DNA from: Orbilia blumenaviensis
Lineage: Eukaryota; Ascomycota; Orbiliomycetes; Orbiliales; Orbiliaceae
NCBI GenBank assembly: GCA_036872755.1
Contig: JAVHNS010000012.1
Location: 1,426,001-1,490,000, forward strand
Direction of reading: 5' to 3'
Length of the DNA: 64,000 nucleotides
Part shown: positions 62,131 to 64,000 of the stretch, one piece after another
How the letters are laid out: each line of letters starts with the position of its first letter
Numbering within the stretch: the first letter of the stretch is position 1
Translations under genes and position numbers: made by a program
Notes under the pieces: generated by a model
The model's database searches: none
The model's input: only the letters and a program-made list of their open reading frames with translations
Told to the model about the DNA's origin: nothing

Positions 62131-62240
62131 GTGGCCCGAGGTAGGCCACGCCGTCGATCCCCCCGTACAAAATCCATGGGGATCTGCGTGGCCCGAGATA
62201 ACTTCGGTCCTCCCATACAAAATGAGCTACCTCGGGCCAC
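62131..62240. repeat. 14-bp perfect inverted repeat (GTGGCCCGAGGTAG)
   Basis: GTGGCCCGAGGTAG at 62131-62144 and its exact complement CTACCTCGGGCCAC at 62227-62240, with a further partial copy (CGTGGCCCGAGA) between them. The arms could form a hairpin with an 82-base loop. Confidence 0.8.
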
Positions 62241-62290
62241 GCATTTCCGCTGGAGTTTCCGGTTGTGTCCTTAGGACAAGCTATGAACAT

Positions 62291-62371
62291 ACTATGAAGC
62301 CGGACACACTATGAAGCCGGACACACTATGAAGCCGGACACACTATGAAGCCGGACACACTATGAAGCCGG
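62291..62371. repeat. 17-bp tandem repeat, four and a half copies
   Basis: Unit ACTATGAAGCCGGACAC, four perfect copies (62291-62358) and a partial fifth. Scattered variants of the core GAAGCCGGAC continue to about 62830, and TGTGTCCTTAGGACAAGC appears twice (about 62262 and 62455). Confidence 0.9.
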
Positions 62372-62830
62372 AGTCGCTAGCCAGCCATATATGTATATAT
62401 GTATGTGATGTATTCCGGACGGATCATGAAGCCGGACAAGCTGCGAATTCCCGTTTGTGTCCTTAGGACAAGCAGCAAAGCTGTGAAGCTGGGGTATATA
62501 TGTACATGATGATGTATTTCGGACAGGCTGCGAAGCAGAACACATCATAGCTATGAAGCCGGACAGGCTATGATGATGGTAACAGGCTATTATGAAGCCG
62601 GACATACTACGAAGCCGGAGTCGCCAGCCATATGTGTCCATAGGCATATGATGTATTTCGAACACACTATGAAGCTGGACAGACTGAGGCCGGACAGGCT
62701 ATGATGATAATGATGATGATGATGAACACACCTGTGAAGCCGGATACACTATGAAGCCGGACAAGACAGGAAAGGCTTGAAGCTAAAGTGCGGATGAGGA
62801 AGCTTAAGTACAATGAAGCCGGACTACAGT
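62372..62830. repeat. degenerate GAAGCCGGACA repeat field
   Basis: At least eight diverged copies of TATGAAGCCGGACA, alternating with ATGATGATG runs and TATATGTATATATGTATG. No coding frame spans it convincingly. Confidence 0.7.
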
Positions 62831-63111
62831 GGTGAAGGTGTATTCACGCTAGTATCTCCGCCAAGACCGCCGGTACGTGAAGAGTTTTCATGAGCCGAAG
62901 ATTTTGTTGAGGTGGAAAAAAATCCGACGATATTCCCTCCTCCTTCCACCACCACCACTATTCGTCGGTGAAGCCTGAAATGCCTTCATAATACCCCCGG
63001 AAGCCATCTCCAACAGCTAGAATGTGGTGTAGCAGTAAAACGATCTACCGAAGCCGGAAAAAAACACGCGATGCAATCCAACAATGAATCTCGAGATACT
63101 ACCGGCGTACA

Positions 63112-63142
63112 TCCACCACCACCACCACCACCACCCCACCAC
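63112..63142. repeat. CCA/ACC trinucleotide repeat
   Basis: An (ACC)n tract of about 30 bp; a shorter one lies at 62945-62957. Confidence 0.85.
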
Positions 63143-63300
63143 GACCGAACCACATTGTTTAATCTTATTAAACCTTCATCGCTAGCACTACTTCCGATAC
63201 TTACTAGCACGCCGACAATATCATTACGGAGTTCATAGTCTCATTTTACGCGACGAAGCTGCAGAGGTAGAGGACGTGCTAGCTCTTGATTCTGGGGAGC

Positions 63301-63350
63301 GAGGGAAAACTTTTGGGGGGAAAACTTTTGGTGGAGGGAAAACTTTCGGG
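63301..63350. repeat. three copies of GGGAAAACTTT(T/C)GG
   Basis: Three consecutive near-identical units of 13-18 bp, spacing variable through a G run. Confidence 0.8.
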
Positions 63351-63521
63351 TTGAGGTGTAACATTTCCACTTCTGGCTGCATGCAGAACCGAGGTCGGTT
63401 AATTATCCAGAGAAGGAAATTTCTCTTTTCGGCGGTACAACACCAATCCTCATACCAAAAAACGAAAAGTACCGCTCGAAACGCCTGTCACACTGTCTGG
63501 GAAGATGGGAATCTATGCTAT

Positions 63522-63599
63522 TGAATCAGAATATTCTCGGGTTTGACTATAAGCGCGGAACTCGACGTTTCATACGGTCGGCTTTTTTTTTATGAAAGG
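63522..63599 (+). repeat. dispersed direct repeat, copy 1
   Basis: About 78 bp aligning with 63927-64000. The shared right half CGGAACTCGACGTTTCATACGG (here split as AACTCGACGTTTCATACGG) and GTCGGCTTTTT is nearly perfect; the left half TGAATCAGAATATTCTCGGG differs by transitions. Confidence 0.8.
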
Positions 63600-63926
63600 T
63601 CAACTGAGCAGAGCCACAGCCCCAGTTATCACCGGTATATCAACAATAGCTGAGCTCAGAACCTCCATGCCACTTCTTGAAATTAATTTTATCGGGAGAA
63701 ATTGGTATTAACTAATGAAGCACTTAACTACCTAGATAATTAGTTAGCTATCGTCTCAGGAATTATTCTGACTAGCTGCAGTCCGAAAGAGGAAAGTTCT
63801 CAGCGGTACACCGTTGGCCCGATACACTGTTAGATTCACGGTCGGGACCGGAAATCCGTCACCAAAATGTCAATTACACCTCCGAAACATCTATTACACC
63901 ACCCCGAAGCTTGAAATCCATAATAA

Positions 63927-64000
63927 TGAATCAGAGTATCCTCGGGCTTAATTATGGATGCAGAACTCGACGTTTCATACGGTCGGCTTTTTGTGAAAGA
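63927..64000 (+). repeat. dispersed direct repeat, copy 2, running to the window end
   Basis: Copy of 63522-63599, starting 405 bp later and possibly cut by the window edge. It reads TGAATCAGAGTATCCTCGGG, then AACTCGACGTTTCATACGG and GTCGGCTTTTTGTGAAAGA. Confidence 0.8.

Noticed and set aside
1..64000. CRISPR arrays, rRNA or tRNA genes
   Set aside because: No spaced identical repeats of CRISPR type and no rRNA stretch was seen; I did not find a convincing tRNA cloverleaf by eye, though a short one could be missed without a covariance-model scan.

Overview
The window looks like nuclear DNA from a filamentous ascomycete (Pezizomycotina). Genes are monocistronic and split by short GT-AG introns of about 50-95 bp (one is about 305 bp). 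The gene set is typical of such fungi: SLC35F and OPT transporters, a fungal rhodopsin-domain receptor-like protein, an MFS sugar permease, an AA9 LPMO, small cysteine-rich secreted proteins, NACHT/ankyrin remnants and a giant DUF3638/DUF3645 protein. A 7.8 kb AT-rich block carries a retrotransposon mutated purely by transitions, the signature of repeat-induced point mutation (RIP). A plant-associated or saprotrophic lifestyle, possibly Leotiomycetes, is inference only.

Layout. 0-5.6 kb: SLC35F transporter (+), small secreted protein (+), OPT peptide transporter (-). 5.6-10.4 kb: no convincing gene. 10.4-17.5 kb: six-exon rhodopsin-domain protein (+), a small uncertain ORF (-), coiled-coil membrane-anchored protein (-), another small uncertain ORF (-), and an eleven-exon MFS sugar transporter (-) that can be spliced into an unbroken frame. 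17.7-25.5 kb: a RIP-degraded Ty3/gypsy LTR retrotransposon on the minus strand with two 169-bp LTRs. 25.5-33.7 kb: sparse, with a 10-cysteine secreted protein (+) and an AA9 LPMO (-). 33.7-35.8 kb: a two-exon gene with a PD-(D/E)XK nuclease-like motif. 37.8-46.1 kb: broken ankyrin and NACHT/ankyrin pseudogenes that share a duplicated block, with a standalone RNase H gene (-) between them. 47.4-57.0 kb: one DUF6606/DUF3638/DUF3645 gene of more than 3,000 residues (-). 57-64 kb: no convincing gene; the last 2 kb holds minisatellites, inverted repeats and a dispersed direct repeat.

There is no operon-like organisation. The clearest functional theme is nutrient acquisition and interaction with a substrate or host: secreted oxidase, secreted cysteine-rich proteins, peptide and sugar uptake, and a membrane receptor-like protein. 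The second theme is genome defence and decay: RIP, NACHT-ankyrin remnants, a nuclease-like protein and the giant helicase-like protein of unknown role. I worked without database searches. Family calls rest on motifs I can read, and splice sites were placed by hand from GT/AG, branch-point and reading-frame agreement.
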